NCBI RefSeq assembly: GCF_000003855.2
Contig: NW_003101657.1
Span: forward strand, 156,083 to 220,082
Length of the DNA stretch: 64,000 bases
Origin: Blastomyces gilchristii SLH14081
Taxonomy: Eukaryota > Ascomycota > Eurotiomycetes > Onygenales > Ajellomycetaceae
Reading direction: 5' to 3'
Below the pieces are notes generated by a model, which ran no database searches, was not told the origin of the DNA, and was given only the letters and a program-made list of their open reading frames with translations. The translations under genes were made by a program, and so were the position numbers. This document shows positions 1 through 11,495 of this stretch, in pieces; the first letter of the stretch is position 1; every line of letters starts with the position of its first letter.

Positions 1-3000
1 AAAAAAGCTAAAACAGACTGCTGGAATAAATTTCTTGAAAAAGCATAAGAAAAAGAAGTTTTTAAAGCTTTTAACTATACTAAAACAAGAAGTGTAGCAA
101 AACTTCCAACCTTAGAATATGAGTTTCAGAATGAATCATATACAGTGAACTCTTTTGAGAAAAAATGTCAAGCTTTTATAAGAACTCTCTTTCAAAACTC
201 ATCAGATTCAGATTCAGAGGAAGAGAATATGTCACTTCTCAACTATATTGATGAAAATGACTGGGAATGGCCTGATCTTACTCAAGATGAATTAGAGTCA
301 GCTATCTTCTCAAGTTCAGTTAAGACTGCTGCAGGGCCTGATTCAATTAATCACTTGATTATTCAAAATACATACTTCTACTTAAAGAATGAATATTTTG
401 AGCTCTTCTTCAATCTCTTGAAAAATGAATATCATTCTGAATGCTGGAGAGAAGCCACTGAAGTGATTCTTGCAAAACCTAATAGAAAAACTTCAATTCT
501 CAAGTCATATAGAGTAATATCTCTATTGAACTGCCTAGAAAAGGTTTTAGAAAAGATAATAGCTACTTGACTATCTTTTATAAGCTCTATCAGTAATTCT
601 CTTTTATTCAGGGAATAAATGAGAGATAGAAAACAGTGTTCTACAATTGACACTGTTCTCTCAGTTGTTCATGATATTCAAATAGCAAAGCATGAAGATC
701 TGGTCTCAACTGCAGTTTTTATTGATATAAAAGAAGCATTTGATCATGTTTCAAAGTCAAAGTTAATTCAGATATTAAAGATGTTAAAACTGCCACTTTC
801 TCTAATAAAATGAGTTAACTGTTTTATGTCTAAAAGAATTATATAACTTTTCTTTGATGAAATAAAATAAGACAAGACTGAGATAAAAATAGAAGTATCA
901 CAAGAATCTTCAATCTCACTTATTTTATTTGCAATATACACTGCATATCTATTCAAAAATAGAAATATGAGAATAGTGCAATCTCTGAGTTATGTGAATG
1001 ATATTGATCTAGTCTACAGCTCAAAAACTATTAAAGAGAATTTAAAAGTGATTGAAGAAGCTGCAAAGGAAATCTTTGTTAGAGCAGATATCAATCAAGT
1101 TTAATTTAATATGAATAAAACTGAGTTAATTCATTTCTTTTCTAGATTCAATGAGAAAGAACTATCTCTAACTCTTTTAAATAGAGAGATTAAACTCAGT
1201 GTAAATATCAAATGATTAGAAGTATGATTAAACTCCAAGTTGAATTTTAAATATCACATTCAACAAAGAACTGTCAAGGCAGAAAGACTATTGAACAACA
1301 TAATCAGACTATCAAATACAGAGAGAGGTCTATTCTTCCAGGCTATGAGACAGTTATATATAGCCTGTATTACATCAGTAGCTGATTATGAAGTTTAAGT
1401 TTGATAAAATAATCAAGGGAATTTCACTGAACTCTTTCAAAGTCTGTAAAACAGAGCCTTGAGAAGAATTCTGAGAGCATTCAAATCATCTTCTATTAAA
1501 GTAATGGAAATTGAAGCTTCAATTCCTTCTTCTGCTATTAGATTTGAAAAGGCCTGTATGAACTATACTCTGAGAGTTATAAAGATGAGCTCAAATTATA
1601 TAATCAGAGAAAGAGTCTCTTCTTCATTTTCATCAATTAACTCTGAAAATGAACTGGATTGAAATAGATTTCTTAATTGAAATGAAAATAATTCTTCAAA
1701 GAAAATGCCTTCTCAACTGTACAGACTATGCTCTCTGATTAAAAATCAATTTTCTTCTTTAAATATTGAAAAAGTTGATCATGAGAAGTTATCTCTCTGG
1801 AGAGAAAAGCTTGAATCTCTTATAGACTTATAAGTAAGTGAACTATCAAAAGAGAAAGAATATGAACAGCATTTGAAGAGAATTTCTACAATCAATATAA
1901 AAGACTCTATTCTGATTTATTCAGATGACTTAAAAAATGAGAATTTGAATAGATTAGGTGCAGGCATTGCTTATACTGAAGATAATATCAATTTTATCTC
2001 AGATTTCTGAAATCTAGGCTGTGAATCTGAAGTCTTTGATGCTGAACTATTTGCAATAGTGAAAGCTTTCAAACTCATAGAAATAAAATCTTATAAAAGA
2101 GAAAATAGTTTGAAAGAGACATGGATATTCTCTAATAGTCAAGCTGCTTTAAAAAGACTTAGAAATAGTCAGATTCATAATGATCAAATGAATCTTGAAC
2201 TGATCTTAAACTCTGTTTTGAAAATTCAAAAGAGAAGAACATCAAAGCTGATAATTCATCTGCACTAAGTTCCTGCTTATATAAATATTCATGGCAATGA
2301 ATTGACTGATTTAGCTGCAAAAAAGGGTGCAGAATTAAGCAGATCTATTCAAAAAATTGTGTCCTGGTCTTTTATAAAGAGAAAAATAAAAGAATCTTGT
2401 TTAGACAAGTGAAATGAAAGCTGGCAGAAACAAAAGAAGAGTATACATTATTCAAGATTTGAAATAAAACCCAAGTGGAAATCTTGTTCAATTAAATGTA
2501 AAAAGAAAATATTCTTATCTATAATACAGCTGAAACTAGGACATGGCTATTTCAAATCTTATATACAAAGATTTGATGATAGATTTGACTCAATAGAATG
2601 CTCATTCTGCAATACAAATGAGAATCCTGAGTATATTGTAATGCACTGTGCATTATACAATAGTCTCAGAGCCAGATTGAAAGAGAAGTATGATCTAAAT
2701 CAATTAAATATGAGATTCTTATTCTCAACTGAGACAGGAATTAAATACTTAATAGACTTTCTATCAGAAACTCAAGCAGCTACAAGAAAATGGCTAAATT
2801 CAGAATTATCTGAATATGAAGAGGAGGAAATCAATCAGATATAGTCTGTTAAAACAGCTATATACTATCTTTTAATAATTTGTTTTGTTACAGTCTCTCT
2901 TTACTTTATCTTTTTCTTTCAATTTCTTTCTATCTATCTATTTAATGTGTCTATCTTTAAGACTGTGTTCTCTTTCTCTTTTCCTTTGTCATGATATTGT

Positions 3001-3226
3001 CAAATGGTTTCAAAGTATCAGAATATGTTAAAACACTGCAATTTGTAAACAGTTTTTGTATTCTGGGCTGGAATTTTCTGATTTTGCATATCTGAAATTG
3101 ATGAATGTATAATAGTTAACTTTACAGACATAGGAAAAACTCTGAGAACTAAAAGTTCTCAGGTAGATGTCATAGTCTCTGACTGCATACATCTATAATT
3201 GAAGAATAATAATAATAATAATAACA
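1..3226 (+). mobile_element. Non-LTR retrotransposon (Tad-like LINE), 5' truncated by window edge, RIP-inactivated
   Basis: Broken reading frames on the plus strand carry a reverse transcriptase followed by RNase H. RT motif A is seen as FIDIKEAFDHV near 718-750 and the catalytic motif as YVNDIDLVY near 990-1016, where YVDD has become YVND by a G-to-A change. RNase H follows at about 1910-2330, with YSDD, AELFAIVKA, SNSQAAL and HGNELTDLAAKKGAEL segments. A C-x2-C...H...C knuckle, CSFCN...VMHC, lies near 2600-2650. The order RT, RNase H, terminal zinc knuckle is that of fungal Tad-clade LINEs. The element ends in an AAT repeat at 3205-3224, a usual LINE 3' tail. The 5' part, including any endonuclease, is outside the window. 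Many in-frame stops show that it is dead. Confidence 0.85.
3205..3224 (+). repeat. AAT simple-repeat tail of the LINE
   Basis: About six AAT units directly follow the LINE 3' untranslated region and directly precede gypsy RT sequence. It is best read as the LINE 3' terminus. Confidence 0.7.
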
Positions 3227-3487
3227 ATTCTTTATAAACAGAATAAAATCTTATATCTCATATATCTCAATGACATTCTAGTCTTTTCAAACTCATATAA
3301 TGAACATCTGAAGCATCTTAATAAAGTGCTTATAACTCTGACAGAATATAAGCTCTATATCAAATCAACAAAGTGAGTGTTTAAAATAGAAGAGTTAAAG
3401 TTCATAGAACATGTAGTGAGTAATGACTGTATATACTTCATTCTGAAGAAATTGAATGTTATAGTGAATTAATCACAGCTGAGAAAT
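3225..3487 (+). mobile_element. Ty3/gypsy element A, fragment 1 (reverse transcriptase palm)
   Basis: The plus-strand frame contains the gypsy RT catalytic box as YLNDILVFS near 3267-3293 (YLDD with Asp to Asn), followed by the usual EHLKHLNKVL...KCVFK..ELKFIEHVVS segment. The 5' side is cut off by the LINE. The 3' side is interrupted at 3487 by element B, and the frame resumes at 10,748 when B and one target duplication are removed. The 5' LTR, gag and protease are not present in this fragment and may lie beyond the LINE, outside the window. Confidence 0.85.
3483..3487. repeat. Target-site duplication GAAAT, left copy (element B)
   Basis: GAAAT immediately precedes the left LTR of element B and is repeated exactly at 10743-10747 right after the other LTR. 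Confidence 0.9.
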
Positions 3488-3746
3488 TGTAAGAATAAGT
3501 GCTCACAGGCGATTATTCAGGTGTTTGCAGCTTGATGTGATATGTACTGTTAACTACTAGAAGTATTCATGGTAGAAAGATAAAATATAGAGATCAAATG
3601 TATAATAGCATTCAAGCTGAGTTGTGAATAGTATTCGCGAACTCCAGTCTATATAGTTGTGTGTAGTCAAGGGCTGCTAGCCCTATTGATTACATGAGAG
3701 ATAGAAATAGAAGGTAAAGAATTCATGAGAAGTAAGATTTCTTACA
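3488..3746 (-). repeat. LTR of element B (3' LTR in element orientation)
   Basis: 259 bp, beginning TGTAAGAA and ending TTCTTACA, a perfect 8-bp terminal inverted repeat. It aligns without gaps to 10484-10742. By eye there are about 30 differences, all transitions. Confidence 0.95.
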
Positions 3747-4947
3747 TACTTCTCTCTCTCTAAGACTTTATTCATGAAGCCTTTCACTGAGTGACTTCAT
3801 AGAATCAGCTTAGCACTGCAGTGATACTCACTAAAAACTCTTCACATCTATAAAAAAACCTCAGTGAGGAAAAATCCCTTATTATCACAAAGAGAAAAGA
3901 GTCTGTCACTCAGTTTCTTATTTCATGAGATTCTTTATAGTCTACAGATTCTTCTCTGACTATCACACAGATTCATCTCATATCTTCTATATAGAAGAGT
4001 TTCAGTTGACTCTCAATCATTTTTATGAGATTCTTATGTAATCATTACACAGATTCATCTCATAGATGAATTACTCTCTATGAGATCACTCTCATTAAAG
4101 AGAAGTATTTACAAGTTAATCTTTCACTTATTCTTATAAATCATTGTTCTTTGACACTGTAGAATTATGAGGAATTTTTCATTCTTTCATCAACTCTGTA
4201 GAATTGTAGAATCAAGATATTCACAGTCTGCAATCACTCTTTATAGTCATATAGAAAGATTCAGGTCTGTAATTCATAATTACTCTTATTTACTAGAGTG
4301 ATCTGACTGTTCTGTAGAATCACTCATAGTGTAAGCAAATCTCTCTAGAGTAGTATAAATATCCCAGATCTGTCTGTGAAATCTCATCTTCTTTTTTCTT
4401 TTTCTGTAACAGCTCTTATCTTTATAAACTGTGAGTATTCTCATTCATCTGTGAAGTATTTTCACTCAGATGATAGAGAGAGAGTGTTTCTAACAATGTT
4501 TATATATTGATTCAAGAACTTCTCAAGAATAAAAAATTTTTCAATTTCAATATCTTTATAAATAATGTCTGACTGCTGCTGAGCTTCTTGTGAGTGTTCT
4601 CATAACTTCTCTGATCACTTTTTATCAGCTGATGAAGCAGGGATGCTGCTGCTTATAATTATGTCTTCATCTCTCTCAGCCCTGCTACTATACCTGATCT
4701 TCAGATCAGTAGTCAACTTCATATCTTCTTCAGATCAGTCTCTGACTTCAAGCAGCACAGTTTCTCTCTTTGCTGTAAGTCTTCTTATAAGTAATTTCTT
4801 ACAGACTCTAGCTGATAATTCTTATAAAGCTTCTGATGTTGTCAGTGTCTTCTGCAGCTCTACAGGTCTACAATCATTTCTTCTCTGTCTGCACAATCTC
4901 TGACCAGACATATATGAATATGTCTCAGTTTCCTACTAATGATTCTC

Positions 4948-4959
4948 GCGCCGCGGCGC
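4948..4959. repeat. CpG-rich perfect palindrome GCGCCGCGGCGC
   Basis: A 12-bp self-complementary GC-only sequence within otherwise very AT-rich internal DNA of element B. No function can be assigned. Confidence 0.6.
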
Positions 4960-7900
4960 ATTTCTGCAATTTCATTGTCAATGAGAGATGAGTTCTCAAG
5001 TACCTGCAAAATCCAGATAATCAAGGTAATGTGAATGTCATGAATTTGTAACAGAAGTTGATCTGAACAGATGAGCTCTCTCTTTATATCTCAATTATTT
5101 TCAGGCTGAATACTTCAGCATAACTGAGAAAGTGAATATAGCTTTATAAGAGATATCTGATCATATATACAGATAATCAGTCTTCAAGATTCTGCTGCAA
5201 CTATATATACTCTGATATCTGACTCTTCTGAAGTCTGTGCATTTCTGACAGTCTTCATATCAAATGTAATAATTGTCTGTACTATGAGTATAATACTCTC
5301 TACTTCTTTAAAGAGAGAAATTGATAGTTGTGAGAAAGATTGAGTGTTATAAGTATTAAAAGTATGAATTTGAGTTTTCTTTATTTTTTCTTTATTAATC
5401 TCTAAATTGTGTTCATAGTCCTGTTTTTATTTTCTTATTTTTTAGCTTTAATAAGAGTATAATTTCTTCTTTTCTTATGTACACTGCAGACTGTTCATCT
5501 CAGTAGAAACTCATTATCTTATAGATTAGAACTTATAAATGACAGTGTTAATATCTTTATCACAATCAGATTCTTAGCAAAGATTATATTATTTTAACTT
5601 ATCAGAATTTGCAGTATGAAAGTTATATCTCAGCTTCTACAGATGTCTTATCTGCTCAGATAATTCTTAAATGAACTCATTTATCTTGTCAGAATACTCT
5701 TATCACTGAACCTTAAATCAGAGCTTATAATCTCACTTCTCTGAGTTAATAATCTCTTTGATCTGATATTCTCTTTCACTCTCTAGTACTTTATAGACAG
5801 AGTGATGAGTCACAGAATTCTCTTCTAAGAATTTCTTATATTTACAGAGTAAAGAGATATAAAAAATATTATATATCTGTAACTCAGATAATAGTTTTAA
5901 TCTATAAAACTATAAGCTAATTTTTTTCATAATCTTGTAAGACTCTGTTTATAAGAGATTCAGCTTCTTACTAGATCTTCATATAATAATATTTTCTAGA
6001 CTTAGTCAGACTCTATTATCTTTCTTAAAACTCTTTATAATATGCTTAAAGTTATAGTATCTCTTCTGATACTCTTGAGTCTTTCTCAAGAATTCACAGA
6101 CTTTCTTCTGAATATTCTGAATTCTCTCAGTCTGTTCACAAGCATCATTACACTTTATAGTGTACTCTTATGAGTTCATCAAGATTATTTATAAATAAGT
6201 CTCAGTGAGTATCTTAAAGAGGATTTTATCTGTGCTGACATACTTTGAGTTATTATATACAAACTCTATAAGTGATAATTAATACACTCAGTCATTCTGA
6301 TTGTAATTAACAAAGTATCACAGATACTGTTTCAATATACTCATCAGATATTCTATCTGATCATCTGTCTGTTAATGAAAAGCTGTGCTTAGATTTCACA
6401 AGATCTTCAGTATAGTTATCAGATCAGATCAGAATTCTTCTGTAAAGATTGATTCTCTGTCTGAGACAATGTTCACAGATAACTCATGTAATCAGATTAC
6501 ATTGTAAATAAAGATATGAGTTAAATTCTTTGACTTCAAGTTCTTGCAGATAAGTATAAAGTATGTCATCTTGATAAAATAATTTACTATCATCAGTACA
6601 CTGTCAAAGCAGGTATCATATATATTCTTACTTTCAGAGAGACTTATAAGAATATTCATTTCTAGCTGTTTTCAAGGTTTCTGTAGAATAAGTAGAGAAG
6701 TAAGTTCTTTATATAATCTGAACTGCACTATCTGTGAATTCTGATAAATAGTATAAGAATTCACTATCTTCTTCACAAGTTCTTATATCTTCAGTCAGAA
6801 GTATTTTCTTATAAGCAACTTATAAGTTCTAGTGTCTGTAAAATGACCTGCTAGAGAAGAGTTATGATATCTTTTAATAAGTTCTATATATAGAAACTTA
6901 TTCACAGGTATATAAATTCAGCTCTCTCTTTATAAGAGATTATTTAAATCTCTTCAATTCTTTATTTCTACAGAATTAATCCCTGTTATAAGCAGTTTCT
7001 GAATATATTAAGTATATTCATTCTTCAGTTGTAGTTCAGACAATCTGAATAGAAGATCTTACAAAGACTTATACTCTGTTTTCTCTTACATCAGGTCTTT
7101 CACAGTGCTTCTTAAAGCCTGTAAACTCTTCAGATTATAGATACTCTCTTCAAGAATTCTCACAGAGATTCTCAGAGTATTAACTCTCAGTGTTATAAAG
7201 AGTAGTTATACAGGCTTTTTTTCTCTCTCTTCTCTCTTCTCTTATAAGAGATTGAGAGACTCTTCAGTTAATCTCTTTGTAACACTCAGTCTGAGTATCT
7301 TATAAAGCTTTTCTATCTTCTCTAGTCTCTCTGTGTCTGTCACTCTAATCTTCTTAATATAGTCTGATCTGTGAGAGAGTTCATTCACTGAGTTCTTAGT
7401 TCTCTTAATATATTCTATCTTGAATCAGAACTTACTCAGTCTCTGAGCTCAGTGAATCTGTCACTGCAAGAGTTTCTTGATTAAAGTAAACTATTATAAG
7501 TTATCATGATTAGTTCTAACAGTAATTACTATTATAAGACTCTCAAAGTAGTAATATCAGTGATAGAAGAATTTCACTATTATAAGAAGCTTCTGATTAT
7601 AAATGTCATAGTTAATCTTTATAAGTTACATCTTTCATAAGAAAAAGATCACTGAAACTCAGTTCTTATTTAACTGTAGTTATGAGACTATTTCTGAAAT
7701 TATAAAGAAGAAGATATCTATCTTTAATCTGATTAAGAGTAAGAGATTAAAGTGAAACAGTATCACTGTATTTATAAATATCTATTTTAATCTTATAAAG
7801 ACTCTGTAAGCTTCTAAAGTAAGAAAGTTCTCACAGTTCTCTCTTCTTAATAATCTTTTCATTCTCTATTTATAGAATGATTTCTTCTTATTTTCACTCT

Positions 7901-10483
7901 TCAGCATGTCTGTAAGAGTCAAGAAGATTCTTATAAATATAAAGATAAATTATCTATAGAAATTCACAAAGCTCAGAAAGATCTGAATCTCATGAATACT
8001 AGTTAACTTTAGTCATGATAGAATAGTCTCAATCTATAAAGATTTCATCTGAATATTATCTGTAGTGATTATATATTCTAGGAAATTAATTCAGCAGACA
8101 CTGAAGTTGTATTTTATAAGCTTAATATACAGTTCTGTCTTATCTAAGATCTTCAATATACTTTGTATATACTCAGTGTGTTCTTTCTTCTTCATAGAGT
8201 ATATCATCATATCATTCAGATATATTATTATAAAGACATTCAGATATATATGAAGTGTTTTATTAATAAAAGACTGAAATACTGTAAAGATATTAGTTAG
8301 ATTAAAAGATATTATTAGATATTTAAATAATCTCAGTACAGTTTTAAAGACAGTCTTTTATTCATTCTCAGACTGTATTCATAGCTATGTATATATATTA
8401 ATTATATTCAGTTGTGTGAATATAACAGCTCTTATGAGATAATTGATCACATTCTCAATCAGAGACAGAGAATAGTGACTCTTTATTATCTTGAAGTTCA
8501 GGTCACAGTAGTTTACACACAATCTGAGATCTTTATTCTTTTTTTTTATAAATATTACAGAGGCTTCTGCAGAGATCTGTAAAGATCAGATAAAGTTATT
8601 CTTCAGATTCTTCTTTATATAGATCTGCAAGATCTCTGTCTCATAGTAAGAGAGCTTATAGATTGATTCTCAGAAGAGTTTCTACTCTTCTATTAAATCT
8701 ATTATCAGATTCTTCTTATAATGAGAAGAAAGCTCAGCTGTCTTTACTGAGCTGAATATCTCTGTAAGATCTCAGTATTTCTCTGATATCTGAAGCTCAG
8801 TTTTCATGACTATGAGATTCTCAGATACTTACAAAGTTATTATATAGATGAGCTTGTCTTCTCTAATTAACTCTACAGTATTAACTGATTCTATCTTTAT
8901 AAGTAAGTCTATCAACACTGATCAGAAGTATAAACCTGACTCATGAACAGCTATATATGAATTGTGTCTTTGAAGTTATATAAGTCTTAAGTACATATTA
9001 TCTATAATATCTGTGATAATCACAGTTTCTGTAAATCTTCTTCAGATTTCAGAGAGATCTTATAATTCAAAGATAACTCTTATAAGTTTCTCAGCTCTCA
9101 GATCTGAGTTCTCACACTCTGCTTATTATAAGAGCAGATTCTCAGTTTTCATCTTTCAGCTTATTCACTCTGTAAGCTTTAGAAACACTATAGTGATCTG
9201 AGATTCTAAGTTTATCAATACTTTTCATACTTGTAGAGTAGTAGTATCACAGTACAGTCTCTTTCTATAAGTAAGTATTTTTATCAGAGAAGTAACAGAT
9301 TCAGATATCAGCTTCAAGACTCTTAAGAAGACTGTTACTGACTCTATCTATAACTTCTCAAATTTCTATTTTAATTTATTCAGATAGTTTGTACAGAGAT
9401 ATTCTAATTTAGAATAGATAAAGCAGAGTCTCTTTTTCTTAATCTCTCTATTATATACTCTATTTATAGAAGCTTATGAAGCTCTCTCTCTCTGCTCAGT
9501 AGTCAGATATAAATCTCTCTATATCTTATTATCTTTTTCTGATAAATCTATTCTCTGTTATTCTGACTCTTACAGAGCTGATTAATAATCTGCTCTTTAT
9601 AAATCTATAACTCTCACAGTGATCTGTAAGTAATAAATAAGAGTCATTAATTTCTTCAGAGTTAAGAACTTAGAGTCTTACTTAATGAGCTTATTCTATA
9701 TATCTTTATTCAGCTTCTTTATAAATATTATTATTCAGATCTTATTTCAGAGCTCTGTTTTCATAGATCTTAATTTACATCATAATTTTATAAAGTGCTG
9801 TAAGTAGTCTTTATCAGATTTCTCATCTCTTTTTCTAATATTAATGATCACAGTTCAGATGTTCTCTGTTCAGTTTATAAAGTCTTTTAACTTATTCTTT
9901 AGATAGGTCTTAAGAACAGATCAGTAGAATCTCTTATAATTATTTTCTAGATAATTCAGTCAGTTCTTAACTTCAGTGTAATAAAGATCTGTCATTGTAT
10001 AGATAACAGCTTCTTCATCTTTTATATCATATAGTCAGACTTGTAAGTCAATTTTAAATACAAACTTGTAAAAGCTTTTATAAATTGTGATTTGATAAGT
10101 AATCTTAAGTGATTATAGCTTAAGAAAGTTTCTTTTCAGTTTATAAGTATCTCTGAAGATTATATCTAGAGACTCAGTTTAAGAGTGTTTACAGATAGTA
10201 AGCATTTCTTATAGAAAAATAGCTTGATTTTATAAAAAATGCTTAAGAATGTTCTTCACTAAGATTGATTTATTTATGAGTTTAGAGAATTTCTCTGTCA
10301 TAGATATAGAGAATAATATCTTATAAGTAATTAATAAGTTCTCTGAAACTTCTTTTATAAAGATTATCTGTGATTCAGATAGCTGCTTCTGAGTATCTGC
10401 AGTAGAGTTTACAGAGATTAAAGTATACAAGTTTCTAGTTCTTTCAGTTATAACAGACAGTTACTGACTGACTGAGCTTGAAA

Positions 10484-10742
10484 TGTAAGAATAAGTGCTC
10501 ACAGATAATTATTCAGGTATTTACAGCTTGATATGATATATACTGTTAACTACTAGAAGTATTCATAATAGAAAGATAAAATATAGAAGTTAAATATATA
10601 ATAGCATTTAAGCTGAGTTATGAATAGTATTTGTGAACTTCAGTCTATATAGTTGTGTGTAGCCAAGGGCCGCTAGCCCTATTAATTACGCGAGAGATAG
10701 GAATAGAAGGTAAAGAATCCGCGAGAAGTGGAATTTCTTACA
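10484..10742 (-). repeat. LTR of element B (5' LTR in element orientation)
   Basis: 259 bp with the same TGTAAGAA/TTCTTACA ends as 3488-3746. It keeps a GC-rich hairpin-like core GGGCCGCTAGCCC near 10667-10679. Confidence 0.95.
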
Positions 10743-10747
10743 GAAAT
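10743..10747. repeat. Target-site duplication GAAAT, right copy (element B)
   Basis: Exact copy of 3483-3487 immediately after the right LTR. Confidence 0.9.
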
Positions 10748-11176
10748 GTATATCATGTATAACAGTTTCTTAAGTTAGTCTCATATTACTGTAGATTTAT
10801 CAAGAATTTCATACAAATATCTGTATTACTCTCAGATCTCTTAAGAGAAACAGATGCAAATCTGTAAAAGAAGAAGTTTTATTCAATTATCTGAAATACT
10901 GTGTATAAAGAGACTTTTCTCACACTGAGAGAATGTGTAATAATATTCTCAGTACTTATTCAATCAGATTATAATAAATCTTTCTACATTGAGATAAATG
11001 CATCTGAATGAGCTATCAGAGATACTCTTCTACAGATGAGTAAGAATGACAAGCTGCACTCAGTGATGTATAATAATAGAAAACTATCAGATATCAAGCT
11101 CAATTACTCAGTGTATGAAAAGAAATTGCTAGCAATCAAGCATGCACTGATGTTATAAGATAGATATATTGACAAC

Positions 11177-11181
11177 AGATA
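11177..11181. repeat. Target-site duplication AGATA, left copy (element C)
   Basis: AGATA lies directly before the left LTR of element C and recurs at 16910-16914. Confidence 0.9.
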
Positions 11182-11495
11182 TGTGGCGGGCTGCGCCCGA
11201 TCAATCATATAGACTATTCCGTACACTCCATAGATTTCTACCGCCCCATTCCCGATCGCCGATCCTCGGCCGCCACAAACATGTATGTTCCGATCACCGA
11301 TCCTCGGCCGCTATGAACACACGTATATTCTTCCGCCCCGAAGCACCACTGCGTACATCACCATATACACATATAAATATCCACTTCAATCACTGATTCT
11401 TGTACTTTCTCTTTCTTTCCTTCTCTAATGTTTTTCTCTTTGTTATATAAGGCCTATCAATATAATACTGATCTATTCAGTGTAGGCCTCTTACA
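11182..11495 (+). repeat. 5' LTR of element C
   Basis: 314 bp, TGT...TTACA ends. It is much richer in G+C than the surroundings in its first 170 bp and contains two tandem units of about 40 bp, each with CCGATCCTCGGCCGC. Its downstream half has a CT-rich tract. Confidence 0.95.

Larger units (their letters stand above)
3488..10742 (-). mobile_element. Ty3/gypsy LTR retrotransposon B, complete length, RIP-inactivated, inserted in element A
   Basis: A 7255-bp unit is bounded by two 259-bp LTRs and a GAAAT duplication. Coding traces read on the minus strand. An RT box YLNDMMIYS followed by KKKEHTEYIQSILKIL lies near 8090-8230. Integrase follows: a zinc-binding segment near 6745-6890 (H...AGHF, then the Cys pair largely lost to Tyr) and the core with SDRESIFT and a QTDDQ...YL segment near 6360-6480. 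A polypyrimidine run just inside the left LTR (3747-3761) is a polypurine tract on the minus strand and confirms the orientation. About 1.5-2 kb between the end of integrase and this tract has no domain I recognise. Every frame is broken by stops. B is younger than A because it splits it. Confidence 0.93.
10743..11181 (+). mobile_element. Ty3/gypsy element A, fragment 2 (RT connection and RNase H)
   Basis: The plus-strand frame continues from fragment 1 with FLSLVSYYCRFIKNF (the gypsy connection motif) near 10,768, then the RNase H start FYIEINASE near 10,984 (catalytic Asp to Asn) and YEKKLLAIKHALM near 11,118-11,156. It is interrupted at 11,181 by element C and resumes in frame at 16,915. 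In-frame TGA and TAA codons are present. Confidence 0.88.

Noticed and set aside
4643..4903. 86-codon plus-strand frame in element B
   Set aside because: It is on the antisense strand of B, which is oriented minus, and shows only Ser/Leu-rich composition.
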